A program made the translations under genes and the position numbers. Under the pieces are notes generated by a model. That model saw nothing but the letters and a program-made list of their open reading frames with translations. It did not search any database and was not told the origin of the DNA. From Muribaculaceae bacterium (lineage in GTDB: Bacteria; Bacillota; Clostridia; Lachnospirales; Lachnospiraceae), in NCBI GenBank assembly GCA_023666425.1, contig JAMPCA010000009.1:1-64000 (forward strand): 64,000 nt of DNA, given 5' to 3'. Position 1 is the first letter of the stretch. Each line of letters begins with the position of its first letter. This document shows, piece by piece, positions 25,544 to 34,627 of the stretch.

Positions 25544-26887
25544 CTATTTCTTTACGCGGACGGTGCAGGCGTAGGACTTTTTCCCCATCTTCATGGTGAT
25601 GGTTGCTGTTCCCGCGCCTTTGGCAGTGACTTTTCCGCTCTTGTCTACCGTGGCTACCTTACTGTTGCTGCTGCTCCATGTAAGGCCGCTCTTATTCGCG
25701 CCGAAGCTTCCGGTCTTTCCGACCTTTAGCGTCAGCATGTTTTTCTTTAGTACCACGGAGCCGACATTGGTGGTCGTCACTGTCTGATCCGCCGCTTTGA
25801 CAGATGTAAGCCCGGAGAGCTTATAGCTCTTTGAACCAAGCTTTACGGTATTGGTCATGGTATCTCCCTCCGCGACCACTTTGACGCTCAGCCCGTAGCC
25901 CGAGAGAATCTTCTGGTATGCCTTTGCGTAACCCGTGGCGGAGGCGCTTTTCAGCTCAAAGGCCGCCTTTGCGGTATCGGCGTAGCCGTCCTTTTTTACA
26001 TTCTCCTCCATCCATGCAAGCGCCGCGACGGCTTTCTCGTAGTCGCTCATGCCCGCGGTCACATAGTTCTTTTTAATGACCTTTAAAACATTCTCCTCGG
26101 TGCGCTTTAGCACCTTGAATGTGTAGCTGTAATTCTTGCTTCCAATCGTGGCGGTAATCTTCGCCGTCCCCGCCTGGTTCGCCGTCACGCAGCCGACGGG
26201 GTCTACCGAGGCCACCGAGGGTCTGCTGCTCTTCCAGCGGATATCATCCCCGCAGTTGTAGACCGCGATTTTTTTGCTCTCGCCGGCATACATCGTAGTT
26301 GCCCCGGGCACGACCTTTAAACTTTTGCTGTTCGTATAGTGAATCCCGTGCGCTTTTGCGTAAGTCTCCGCTGCAGAGCCGTAGGGCGTGACAAAGGTGA
26401 GCCGGTCGAAATCGCAGCCGTCAAAGGCATTTTCCCCGATTTTGGTGACGCTCTCCGGTATCTCGATACGGTAGAGGGCGGTCTGGTTCTGGAACGCGCC
26501 GGACTTGCCGCCGTCCCCGGATTCGATCGACTTGTAGCCCGAGGGAATCTTCACTGTGGTGAGGCTTGCCATATTGCCGAGGAAGGGGATCATGCTCGAA
26601 AAGCTCTTCTCCACCCCCGTCACCTTGTAGGAGCCGCAGGTCTTGGGCAGCACCACGTCGGAGCTTTTGCCCCCGTATACATAGACCTTGCACTTCTTCT
26701 CCTTTTTCTGCGCCCCTGTGGCCAGATAGTAGAAGCCCTGCGCGTCCTCCTCCGTCACATAGTTCCCATCGCTGTCGAGGACAAAATCCATCGCCTGCGC
26801 TGTCCCGGGGCACAGCGCAAGCACAAGCGATGCGGCGAGCGCCGCCGCGAGACATTTTCTTATGTTTCTGATACGCGGTTTTCTCAT
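25544..26887 (-). CDS. Secreted BspA-type LRR / BIG_2 protein with a degenerate transglutaminase-like domain
   Basis: A 447-residue secreted protein with a signal peptide (1-32). A BspA/LRR_5-like region (about 70-185) has LTTVKIPSGYKSIE and YRIEIPESVTKIGENAFDGC. A BIG_2 domain spans about 190-262. A transglutaminase-like region (about 275-345) follows, but the Cys of the CxGYA motif is Ala317 (ASATGYAKAY), so it should be catalytically dead. A second BIG_2 domain (about 380-447) ends at VRVKK. Its ATG overlaps the stop of the choline-binding-type gene as ATGA, so the two are coupled. The role is probably surface binding. Confidence 0.8.
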   Translation of the reverse strand: MRKPRIRNIRKCLAAALAASLVLALCPGTAQAMDFVLDSDGNYVTEEDAQGFYYLATGAQKKEKKCKVYVYGGKSSDVVLPKTCGSYKVTGVEKSFSSMIPFLGNMASLTTVKIPSGYKSIESGDGGKSGAFQNQTALYRIEIPESVTKIGENAFDGCDFDRLTFVTPYGSAAETYAKAHGIHYTNSKSLKVVPGATTMYAGESKKIAVYNCGDDIRWKSSRPSVASVDPVGCVTANQAGTAKITATIGSKNYSYTFKVLKRTEENVLKVIKKNYVTAGMSDYEKAVAALAWMEENVKKDGYADTAKAAFELKSASATGYAKAYQKILSGYGLSVKVVAEGDTMTNTVKLGSKSYKLSGLTSVKAADQTVTTTNVGSVVLKKNMLTLKVGKTGSFGANKSGLTWSSSNSKVATVDKSGKVTAKGAGTATITMKMGKKSYACTVRVKK

Positions 26888-28935
26888 GCGGCTTCCTCCT
26901 CCGTCACTTTTTTCATTACGCCGTTCCCGTCACAGTAATAGATGTTTCCGCTGGGGAAAGTCACATAATCCTTGCGGATCATTATGCCGTCCTCATCAAA
27001 ATAGTAGCGCTTGCCGTCAATCGTGACCACCTTGTCCATTACCATTTTACCGTTTTTGTTAAAATAATAGTATCTGCTGCCGATCTTGATCTTTTTGTCT
27101 TTTACCATCTCTCCGTTCTTGTCGAAATAGTAGTAATCCTCGTCCAGCATTTTCTTTTTGCTGATGACCATCTCCCCCGAGCTGCCAAAATAGTAGGTTT
27201 TCCCTTTGTAGTCGATCAGCATGTCATATGCCATCACGCCGTTCACGTCGAAGTAATACCTGCAGCCGTCCACGGTCGCGATATAGTCTTTTTTCATGTT
27301 GCCGTCGCTGCCGAAATAGTATTCGTCGCCGCCGAAGGGAACGATCTCGGAGATCTGGATATCCCCGCCCGATGCGATCGCGTAGGTTTTCCCCAGATAG
27401 TCATACTCGATAAAATCCTCGTCTCCGGCTCTGACCACGGAGCCATCCTCCAGGAAAATAAAGTACCGCTTGCCAACTTTCTTTTTCCCGTCCTTTAGGA
27501 TGTGTCCCTTGGCGTCCGCATAGTACTTTTTTCCGTCGATATAGAAAAATGTGCTGTGCTTGATGATGCCCGTTTTACCCATCAGGTACTCGTATCCGCC
27601 CATCGTGACAAAGCTTTTATCTTCCTCGGCCACCATGCGGTAGCCCTCCTCGTCGAAGTAATACAGATGGTTGTTCACCAGCTGGAATCCGACCTGCATC
27701 TCGGCAAACAGGCCGTCCTCCGACAGCATGTAGCAGCGCTTCCCCTTGTCATAATTTCTCCACGGGGAGTACTCTCCCGAATCATTATAGGCTCCAAAGA
27801 TCATCGCTCCCGAGCTGTCAAAATTGTAGTAAGCGCCTTTAATCTTATGAACGCCGGTCACGGGCGTCCCTGCGCCGTCAAAGTAGTAGGTATCCACGGT
27901 ACGGTTCTTCCCGTCAGCGCCGTAGAAATGCTGCCAGCCGGTCAGACGGTCGGCGTCAAACATATTTTTTCCCTGATAGAGGGTGATATTGCCGTCCTCC
28001 ACATGGTAGATCAAAGTCTTTTTCTCATTTCCGGTCAGATAGCACATGCCGTATTTGGAAGCGTTCTTTGTGGCGGCGTAGGTGAGCCAGTGGCCGTTTG
28101 TGTCCTTCACGCCGGTCTGCCCGGTATTCTGGGCAAAGGCATACTTTGGCGCGATCAGGTCAATGAGCGCCTCGGAGTTGCCCGAGCCCGTGCCGTGGTG
28201 GTTCAGCTTCATAATGTCGCATTTGAGCCGCGTGCCGTAGGAGCGCACCAGCATGTCCGCTTCCTCGTCCATACAGTCTCCCGCCGTAAAGAAGCGGGTG
28301 GAGCCGCAGCTAAAGATGGCCGCCAGACAACAGTTGTTCTCATAATGCGTCATGGCGTCGTCCTCCGCCTCCCCGTGGGTGGTGGACAGGCTGTAGACAT
28401 TTAACGGCCCGATGATCTCTCCGGTCGCGTTCCCCACCTGGATACGGTCCCCGACATTCAGGTAGGTGATGGTGTAATTTCCCGGCGCGTAATTCTCCAG
28501 CGCCTGAAAACGGTAGGTGTACCTTGGCGACTTCGGAATCAGCGTGGGGCTGGGCAGGTACACCTGGTCAATGGCGATTCCCGCACTGACCAGCCTGCGG
28601 AGCCCATAGGCGTAATCACTGCCATCCGGCGCGCCGAGGTGGTCTATGTGCAGATGGCTGAAATAGCAGGACACCCGGCTTACGCCAATCTCCTTCAGAT
28701 GCGATATGACCGCATCCACATGTACGTCTGCGCCAAGATCCATGAGCAGATACTTTCCCCGGGATTCTAAAAGCACTGAATCCCCCTTGACGTCCTCCTC
28801 CAGGTACAGCGCATAAATATTCATCTCATTTGTCGCTGCCTTCGCCCGCAGCGGTGCTCCCACCAGAATAAAAATCTGGAGTATGCATAAAAGCATGACA
28901 AGCGGCAGCCTTTTCATCTTTTTGATCTCTCTCAT
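26884..28935 (-). CDS. Secreted metallo-beta-lactamase-fold protein with choline-binding-type repeats (Pce/CbpE-like)
   Basis: About 683 residues. A signal peptide (about 1-33) is followed by an MBL-fold domain (about 38-325) with the metal motif FSHLHIDHLG (H94, H96, D98, H99), FTAGDCMDE and MKLNHHGTGSGNS. The rest is a long run of aromatic repeats such as RYYYFNKNGKMV and KRYYFDEDGIMI, of the choline-binding/glucan-binding type. Pneumococcal phosphorylcholine esterase Pce/CbpE has the same order of parts. Here the repeats use Tyr/Phe more than Trp, so choline binding is likely but not certain. The start is uncertain: TTG 28944, ATG 28935 and ATG 28917 are all possible. It directly follows the surface-polymer genes, which include two licD genes. 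Confidence 0.82.
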   Translation of the reverse strand: MREIKKMKRLPLVMLLCILQIFILVGAPLRAKAATNEMNIYALYLEEDVKGDSVLLESRGKYLLMDLGADVHVDAVISHLKEIGVSRVSCYFSHLHIDHLGAPDGSDYAYGLRRLVSAGIAIDQVYLPSPTLIPKSPRYTYRFQALENYAPGNYTITYLNVGDRIQVGNATGEIIGPLNVYSLSTTHGEAEDDAMTHYENNCCLAAIFSCGSTRFFTAGDCMDEEADMLVRSYGTRLKCDIMKLNHHGTGSGNSEALIDLIAPKYAFAQNTGQTGVKDTNGHWLTYAATKNASKYGMCYLTGNEKKTLIYHVEDGNITLYQGKNMFDADRLTGWQHFYGADGKNRTVDTYYFDGAGTPVTGVHKIKGAYYNFDSSGAMIFGAYNDSGEYSPWRNYDKGKRCYMLSEDGLFAEMQVGFQLVNNHLYYFDEEGYRMVAEEDKSFVTMGGYEYLMGKTGIIKHSTFFYIDGKKYYADAKGHILKDGKKKVGKRYFIFLEDGSVVRAGDEDFIEYDYLGKTYAIASGGDIQISEIVPFGGDEYYFGSDGNMKKDYIATVDGCRYYFDVNGVMAYDMLIDYKGKTYYFGSSGEMVISKKKMLDEDYYYFDKNGEMVKDKKIKIGSRYYYFNKNGKMVMDKVVTIDGKRYYFDEDGIMIRKDYVTFPSGNIYYCDGNGVMKKVTEEEAA

Positions 28936-28950
28936 TCTTTTCAACTTCTA

Positions 28951-30135
28951 TCACTTTCCTTTTATCTTATGATAAACACTTTTCATCAACTGGTCAAACG
29001 ATTCTTTTACGCCCACCGGCGGCGTGCCCAGCGACTGGGGCAGCTCCCCGCCGTTCATCTGCCGGATGGTTTTCTCGAGCTGCGCGCATCTCTTTTTGTA
29101 TTTGTCCTTCTCCTCCAGCAGACCGCGGTTTTTGTGCAGCCATGTATCCAGCGTCCAGTGCATCAGCTCATTCTGCCATGCCCTGGCCTCCGCCTCCGTG
29201 TAGGTCGCCTTCGTAATCTCCTCTATGGGGGCGTCAAGGTGTTCTGTCTGGCGGATAAATTCCCCGATACTCTGCATCAGGCTCTCCCTGGTGCTTAAGT
29301 ATGTGGTCTTGTTGGCAGGCGGATTGGAAAAATCGTATACCGGCTCTCCGCTCTTAAAATCCTCCTCGGCAATGCTGTGCACCCAGTCATAGTAGGGCGC
29401 CCATCTGGTGGTATTCCCCTTGTCCTTCATATTCACGATACAAAATACCGGCGTCTCCAGCGCCAGGCAGGGAAGCGCCACATGCAGCCTGCGGGTGATC
29501 ACAAGCTTTGCGTTCTGGTACTGTGTCAGCGTCCGCTCCACCTCCGCAAAGCGCTCCTCCATGGTGGCCGTCGATTTGCGGTAGTCACAGTGATGGGTCA
29601 TCACCCGGATCTCCAGCCCCGTATCCGCTAAAATCTCCCGCGCCCGCTTTTCCAGATCGGGCTTTAAATCCACCAGACACACATAGGTTCCGGCATCCTC
29701 TGTCTTTGGCATTTTGGGCAAAGTCAGCGTCACGCAGCCGCTGAAATACGCCTCAAAGCCCCTCTCTGTAAAGAAGTCCAGCGTGGTCTGGTCACGGCAG
29801 CCTATGGGGCCGTTTGCCCGGAAGAAATCGCCCCCGACGCCCTGCAGCCACTCGTCCTGAATGGGGGAGCCCTTCCGGTAAATACCGTAATTGTTCATAT
29901 GCATACTGACAAGCTTTGGCACAATGCACTCTGCCGGCGGCCAGTTCCATTTCTGCCACATCCACCATGCGCTCATAATGACGCCGACCGGCTCGTTGTT
30001 CTCTGACCGGAAGGAGTCAATATTCTCCCTGTCCACTATATAGTCGGTATGGGGCAAAAATCTCGATGACGCATAGGACTGAATATCGTCTCCCAGATTC
30101 ATGGTCGTCTTGTGCATCAGCACTCCGTATTTCAT
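28951..30135 (-). CDS. Polysaccharide pyruvyl transferase family protein
   Basis: A 394-residue protein of the CsaB/polysaccharide pyruvyl transferase superfamily. MHKTTMNLGDDIQSYA (about 7-22) is the N-terminal motif, GPIGCRDQTTLDFF (about 107-120) the central one, and ITRRLHVALPCLALETPV (about 211-228) the C-terminal nucleotide-binding region. Family members add ketal pyruvate from PEP to sugars. It overlaps the upstream epimerase gene as ATGA, with GGGAGG at a normal distance. A C-terminal coiled coil (about 330-360, LEEKDKYKKRCAQLEKTIRQM) is an extra. It would modify the polymer built by the neighbouring genes. Confidence 0.88.
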   Translation of the reverse strand: MKYGVLMHKTTMNLGDDIQSYASSRFLPHTDYIVDRENIDSFRSENNEPVGVIMSAWWMWQKWNWPPAECIVPKLVSMHMNNYGIYRKGSPIQDEWLQGVGGDFFRANGPIGCRDQTTLDFFTERGFEAYFSGCVTLTLPKMPKTEDAGTYVCLVDLKPDLEKRAREILADTGLEIRVMTHHCDYRKSTATMEERFAEVERTLTQYQNAKLVITRRLHVALPCLALETPVFCIVNMKDKGNTTRWAPYYDWVHSIAEEDFKSGEPVYDFSNPPANKTTYLSTRESLMQSIGEFIRQTEHLDAPIEEITKATYTEAEARAWQNELMHWTLDTWLHKNRGLLEEKDKYKKRCAQLEKTIRQMNGGELPQSLGTPPVGVKESFDQLMKSVYHKIKGK

Positions 30136-31205
30136 ATTGATTCCTCCCTTTCAAAGCCCTCTATCATTCTGACAAACATCTGCTTTAGATCCACTGTCGC
30201 CTTCCAGCCCAGCGCCGTCAGCTTTTTTGTGTCCAGCTTTATCACCATCTCGGGATTGTAGCCGAACGCCTCCAGATCCCCGGGCAGATCGAATTCCACC
30301 CCGATGCCGCTCTCCGGAAAAGCGTCGCAGACACACTGCGCCATCTCCCGTATCGTGACCGCCGTATCCGGGTTGGTCACATTGTACGCGCTTCCCGCCT
30401 CTCCCCGGACGAGGATCACAAGCAGCGCGCTTATGGCGTCCTTTGTATAACAGTACGTCCGCAGGGTATTTCCCGCCGTGTGCAGGACGATATTTCTTTT
30501 CTCCACTGCGCACCGGGCAAACTCTGCAAACACCCTCCCGTCGTTGTATTCGACCCCCGCACCGAAGGTCTGGGACAGACGGGCGATCTTCACGGGCACG
30601 CCATACTCCTTGGCATAGGAGGCGCAAAGGCATTCCACCATGCGCTTGCCCTCGGAGTAGCTGCTGCGGGGACTTAAGGGATCAATGTATCCGTAATCCT
30701 CCTCTGTCACTGTCCCGTCCTTCGTCCGGGGAATCCCATACACCTCGAGGGAGGAGAGATAAACCATTCCCCTGACCTCTTTTTCCCTCGCCAGCTCCAG
30801 CACATTTTTCGTCCCTTCGACTGCCGTCATAATGGTCTCCACCGGATTCGAGACAAAGTATTTGGAGCTGGTCGGGCTTGCACAGTGGAAAATGTAGTGC
30901 AGGGGCTCCCCCATCTCCACACGCGCACCGATATCACCCAAAACAAGCTTTACGTCCCCTCTGTCCAACAGTCCGCCAAACACACGCTCCGCTTTACCTT
31001 TGCTCCGCACGAGGCCATAAACTGTGGTATTCAGCCCCTTTAAGCGGTTGGCACAGGCAAGCGTCTTTACAAGCTGTGAGCCGATCAGCCCGGTCGCGCC
31101 CGTGACCAGCACAGAACTGTCCCGCAGCTCTTCCAGCGGGCAGCCGCTTTTCACGATTTCCTCTATATCCTCCTGCAGCACAGGATTTGCCGCGCTCTCT
31201 GTCAT
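30132..31205 (-). CDS. NAD-dependent epimerase/dehydratase (extended SDR)
   Basis: A 357-residue extended SDR. The Rossmann motif is VTGATGLIGSQL (about 33-44); the catalytic serine is in YLSSLEVYG (about 150) and the catalytic YxxxK is YSEGK (about 181). A downstream TFGAGVEYNDGRVF region binds the sugar nucleotide. The exact substrate cannot be set from sequence. Because it lies 15 bases after the TarI/IspD-like gene, it could take part in making a CDP-alditol (reductase role) or a UDP-sugar, but it is not the TarJ-type alcohol dehydrogenase. Confidence 0.88.
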   Translation of the reverse strand: MTESAANPVLQEDIEEIVKSGCPLEELRDSSVLVTGATGLIGSQLVKTLACANRLKGLNTTVYGLVRSKGKAERVFGGLLDRGDVKLVLGDIGARVEMGEPLHYIFHCASPTSSKYFVSNPVETIMTAVEGTKNVLELAREKEVRGMVYLSSLEVYGIPRTKDGTVTEEDYGYIDPLSPRSSYSEGKRMVECLCASYAKEYGVPVKIARLSQTFGAGVEYNDGRVFAEFARCAVEKRNIVLHTAGNTLRTYCYTKDAISALLVILVRGEAGSAYNVTNPDTAVTIREMAQCVCDAFPESGIGVEFDLPGDLEAFGYNPEMVIKLDTKKLTALGWKATVDLKQMFVRMIEGFEREESI

Positions 31206-31220
31206 TCTTTTTCCCTCCCG

Positions 31221-31982
31221 TCAGTCTCTGTGCCGCTTTGCGTCCATACGGTTGGTGAGGCCTAAACCAAACGCCTGCTCGTTTTCTTTGTAATTGAGCA
31301 ATGCCCTGTACATATACACATCCTCCGGCGTAGTGACTTTTATATTGCCCCGGTTTCCCGGAATCATGTGCACGTCCAGCCCCTGGCTCTTTAAAATCGT
31401 GCAGGCGTCCACCATGTTCTCGTAGCCCTCGGGTCTTGCCCGCACCACGTCGTGCGCCGCGATGATATCCTTCAGGTAAAAGCTCTGGGGCGCCTGCGCC
31501 GCAAAGGTTTCCCTGCGGTAGGGAACGGAATCCACCTGATCCCCGTCCTTGCTGAGCAGGATCGTCTCATAGCAGGCGGTGCAGGTGATTGCGTTGCCGT
31601 ATTCTTTCACGCCCCGGATATTGTCCGCGATCACATCATAGGACACAAAGGGGCGGACGCCGTCGTGCAGCAGGACAATGGAATCTTCGGAATTCTCAGC
31701 CGCCGCCCGCTTTAAAGCGTTGTAGATGGAATCCTGCGCGGTCTCTCCCCCCTCGATCACTGCCGCCGTCTTTTTCAGGCGGTACTCCTCCACCAGCTCC
31801 TTCATATAGGACACATACTCTTTTAACACGGAAATATAGATTTTGTCAATCTGGTCGTGGTACTGGAACAGCTGCAGCGTATGGACAATGATCGGTTTTC
31901 CGTTGATCTCCAGAAACTGCTTGGGCACTCCGGCTCCCATGCGCACGCCGCTTCCTCCGGCAAAAATAATTGCAATATTCAT
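31221..31982 (-). CDS. TarI/IspD-like cytidylyltransferase
   Basis: A 253-residue cytidylyltransferase of the IspD/TarI family. The nucleotide loop is FAGGSGVRMGAGVPKQF (about 7-23), with VEEYRLKKTAAVIEGGETAQDSI (about 64-86), LLHDGVRPF (about 103-111), and KVTTPEDVYM near the C-terminus. The teichoic-acid setting favours ribitol-5-phosphate cytidylyltransferase (TarI, making CDP-ribitol) over the isoprenoid enzyme IspD. It sits between the polymerase and the SDR, with 15-22 base gaps. The GGAGAAAGACT before the ATG is a good ribosome binding site. Confidence 0.88.
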   Translation of the reverse strand: MNIAIIFAGGSGVRMGAGVPKQFLEINGKPIIVHTLQLFQYHDQIDKIYISVLKEYVSYMKELVEEYRLKKTAAVIEGGETAQDSIYNALKRAAAENSEDSIVLLHDGVRPFVSYDVIADNIRGVKEYGNAITCTACYETILLSKDGDQVDSVPYRRETFAAQAPQSFYLKDIIAAHDVVRARPEGYENMVDACTILKSQGLDVHMIPGNRGNIKVTTPEDVYMYRALLNYKENEQAFGLGLTNRMDAKRHRD

Positions 31983-32003
31983 AGTCTTTCTCCTTTTCCT
32001 TCT

Positions 32004-33770
32004 CTAGGTCTCTGTCTGCTCCTCCTGCCCGTCGGACTCCTCCTCGGCCACCAGATCCTCGTCGTAGATCTCAAAGATGGTTCTCTGCATACGGATATTG
32101 GCCACTTCCTCCTTTAAGAGTGCATCGTGCACCTCGTCCGGAACCGGCCCTATGATCAGCCAGTCGATGACCCGGTCGCTTGCGTGGGTGTCGATATAGT
32201 CAAAGTGGTGATCCACATACTGTTTGACTTTTTCCTCCTCGAAGTCCTTCTTTTCGATGGCTTCCAGCAGCTCTTCAAAGGTGTAGCACACCTTTCCGGG
32301 CGCCGACTCCTCGTAGGCTCTGTGGAAGCCTCTGGAAAAGGAATACTGGATTTTGTCAAAGGCGAAAAACAGCATCGGCCTTCCCATCAGGGAGTACTCG
32401 AAAATATTGGAGGAGTAATCCGTAATCAGCAGATCCGTAATATAAAAGAGGTCGTTGATATTCGGGTAAAGGTTCACATCTATAAACTTATCCCTGCACG
32501 ACTCCGGAACGGGCACCGGCTTAGCGACCCACGGATGCATCTTAAACAGCACCACATACTCTTCGCCGCACAGCTTATAGAATTTTTCAAAGTCAATCAG
32601 CTCGTAGGGATAGTAGGCGGTGCGCTTATTCCTCCCCCGGTAGGTCGGGGCGAACAGAATCACCTTTTTCCCCTTACATGCCGGAAATTCTTTGTAGAGC
32701 TCCTGCACCTTCGCCGCTTTGTACGTCTCGTCTAAATATTCGTCCATGCGGGGCATTCCCGTGGCCAGCACCTGCTCGTCTTTGATTCCCCACACCTCGG
32801 AAAAGAAGGGGGCAATGTTTTTGGAGCCTGCGATGCCATATTTGTACTGTCTGTGCGCGCTGTGGGGCGCCGGACAGCCCTCATGTCCCCAGCGGCTGTA
32901 TCCGGAGGATTTAAAGCCCGCACCTGCGTGCCAGAGCTGGATCAGCTTTGTCCTCTCATCCAGTGTCAGCCAGTCCAGAACCGGCGCGTGGTCGTCCACC
33001 ACCACCACCGTGCTCTTTGCCAGTTTCTTAATGACGGTAAACCATGAGCGCATGGACTGATGCTCCGCCGCCGCGGGCCGCATCGACTCTAAAATCGTAT
33101 ATTCCCCCTCAAGCCCCCGCTCCTTCATTCTTTTGATAACAGCCGTCTGGTTGCCGCCAAGCTTCCCGCTCTGCTCCGACATAAACAAGACGGTTTTGCT
33201 TTTTTTGCGGTACCGCTTACTGTAATGGCTGTACAGCGCCCGCAGGAACGGACGGCGGTTTTTGTTGATCATCTTTTTGAGCGACGTATGGTTTCTCTGG
33301 AACAGCTTCTCGGTCGGCGCGCCAAATCCGGTCTTGGCCGCCGGAAGCACCAGCATCCGGAAGGGCAGGGTATCCTCCCCCTCCGAGACATAGAAGGTAA
33401 TGGAAAACACTTTTTTCCGCCCGCTGTACAAAAAGCCCCGCGAGCGTTCTTCGAGGTACGGCACCAGTTCCACCCCCGTCTCGCACACGCCCAGCGGCCG
33501 CTCTTTCTCGCAGGCGACGATCCAGTGGTCGCCGTAGGCTATGCACTTGTTTTCCCCCTGATTCGTGATATTTAAAGTCAGGCTGTAATGCCCGTTGTCC
33601 AGTATTTTCTGTTTAAATCTGGCATTCGCCACGCCGTTTTCATCGACTGCATAGAAGAGGAGGTCTTCCCTGCCTCCCTCTACCGCCACCTCCAGCGTCA
33701 TAAAAATGCGCTCCCATGATATCGCCACAACCGTCGCTTTCACAGAGTTCTCTGTAATCACCTTCTTCAT
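32004..33770 (-). CDS. CDP-glycerol/CDP-ribitol polymer transferase (TagF/TarL-like)
   Basis: A 588-residue protein with an N-terminal beta-rich domain (about 1-170) and the TagF/TarL catalytic domain (about 190-530). Signatures are LWHAGAGFKSSGY (about 287), ILFAPTYRGRNKR (about 370), FKMHPW (about 415) and LLITDYSSNIFEYSLMGRP (about 450), which correspond to the conserved HAG, PTYRG, HP and TDYSS elements. It should extend a poly(glycerol- or ribitol-phosphate) chain on a membrane-bound linker. An acidic tail (EEESDGQEEQTET) ends it. Choice between glycerol and ribitol rests on the neighbouring TarI-like gene. Confidence 0.92.
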   Translation of the reverse strand: MKKVITENSVKATVVAISWERIFMTLEVAVEGGREDLLFYAVDENGVANARFKQKILDNGHYSLTLNITNQGENKCIAYGDHWIVACEKERPLGVCETGVELVPYLEERSRGFLYSGRKKVFSITFYVSEGEDTLPFRMLVLPAAKTGFGAPTEKLFQRNHTSLKKMINKNRRPFLRALYSHYSKRYRKKSKTVLFMSEQSGKLGGNQTAVIKRMKERGLEGEYTILESMRPAAAEHQSMRSWFTVIKKLAKSTVVVVDDHAPVLDWLTLDERTKLIQLWHAGAGFKSSGYSRWGHEGCPAPHSAHRQYKYGIAGSKNIAPFFSEVWGIKDEQVLATGMPRMDEYLDETYKAAKVQELYKEFPACKGKKVILFAPTYRGRNKRTAYYPYELIDFEKFYKLCGEEYVVLFKMHPWVAKPVPVPESCRDKFIDVNLYPNINDLFYITDLLITDYSSNIFEYSLMGRPMLFFAFDKIQYSFSRGFHRAYEESAPGKVCYTFEELLEAIEKKDFEEEKVKQYVDHHFDYIDTHASDRVIDWLIIGPVPDEVHDALLKEEVANIRMQRTIFEIYDEDLVAEEESDGQEEQTET

Positions 33771-33789
33771 TTCTGTAACCTCGTTTCAT

Positions 33790-34614
33790 TTATTCTGACA
33801 GCCACACCTGCATTCTGTGATCCACTCTCTTCTCTGCGGGCGGAAGCTGCATATAGTCTCCGTAAATCTGTGTCAGATAGTCCTCATAGCCACCCGGGGC
33901 ATTGTAACTTTTCCCCTCAAATTCCACCTGCGCGGGGGCGGCCACCGCCTCTTTTTTGCAGCGCTCACCGCTTCCATACAATCCGTAGGTGACGGCTCCC
34001 ACATACTTAGAGGTATCGTAATCATATTTGCAGGCGATCCGGTTCATGGAATCCAGGATACGCCTTGTCCCCACACATCTCGCGAAGAGAATGAGGGGCA
34101 GCTTTGCCAGACGCCTTGGCAGGGAAGTGCCCTGCCCCAGCCTTGCCCGGCTGTTCTGCAGCAGATAGCGCATACGCTTCATTTTAGCAGACAGCCGTCC
34201 GGCTTCCTTCGCATCCTCCGGCCAGCCGTCCTGCGGAATAATGTCGATAAACAGCTGCGTGATGAGACAGTCTGCGCGGATATACTCCGCGGTCTTTCGC
34301 TCCAGCCTTGTCTTTGTGTGCACCAGCTCCGCAAAGGGCAGGCTGCAGGTGTGCATCCGGTCTGAGACCAGCTTAAGTTCGGGTGCAATGGGTTCTTTTT
34401 GCTCCAGCTGCAAAAGCCTCTCATAATCCTTCCTTGGCATCCCGATATCAATATCGTCGTCCCATGGAATGAAGCCCTTGTGGCGCACCGCCCCCAGCAG
34501 CGTGCCGCCGACCAGGTAGTAGCGCAGGCCGTGGCGTTCCAGATACGCCGTCAGCACGTCCAGCATATGCACTAACAGCATCTGTGTTTCTCTCTTAGAC
34601 AATTGTTTTTCCAA
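33790..34614 (-). CDS. LicD family phosphotransferase 1
   Basis: A 274-residue LicD protein. YYLVGGTLLGAVRHKGFIPW with the following DDDIDIGMPR motif (about 31-62) contains the nucleotidyltransferase-fold GG and three aspartates of the active site. Members transfer phosphocholine or related groups from CDP-linked donors to surface sugars. The TTG start at 34614 has GGGAG seven bases upstream. It follows the second LicD gene by 13 bases and shares with it a 48-base identical stretch in the active-site codons (34444-34491 versus 35294-35341). Confidence 0.92.
   Translation of the reverse strand: MEKQLSKRETQMLLVHMLDVLTAYLERHGLRYYLVGGTLLGAVRHKGFIPWDDDIDIGMPRKDYERLLQLEQKEPIAPELKLVSDRMHTCSLPFAELVHTKTRLERKTAEYIRADCLITQLFIDIIPQDGWPEDAKEAGRLSAKMKRMRYLLQNSRARLGQGTSLPRRLAKLPLILFARCVGTRRILDSMNRIACKYDYDTSKYVGAVTYGLYGSGERCKKEAVAAPAQVEFEGKSYNAPGGYEDYLTQIYGDYMQLPPAEKRVDHRMQVWLSE
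34444..34491. repeat. 48-bp stretch identical between the two licD genes, copy 1
   Basis: A 48-base segment (GATATCAATATCGTCGTCCC and onward on the plus strand) is identical to 35294-35341. It encodes the AVRHKGFIPWDDDIDI active-site motif of LicD 1. The flanking sequences diverge. Confidence 0.95.
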
Positions 34615-34627
34615 TTAGATTCTCCCA

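Noticed and set aside
31221-31982. Assignment as IspD of the isoprenoid pathway
   Set aside because: The fold fits, but no isoprenoid gene is near; neighbours are all surface-polymer genes, so TarI-like function is preferred.
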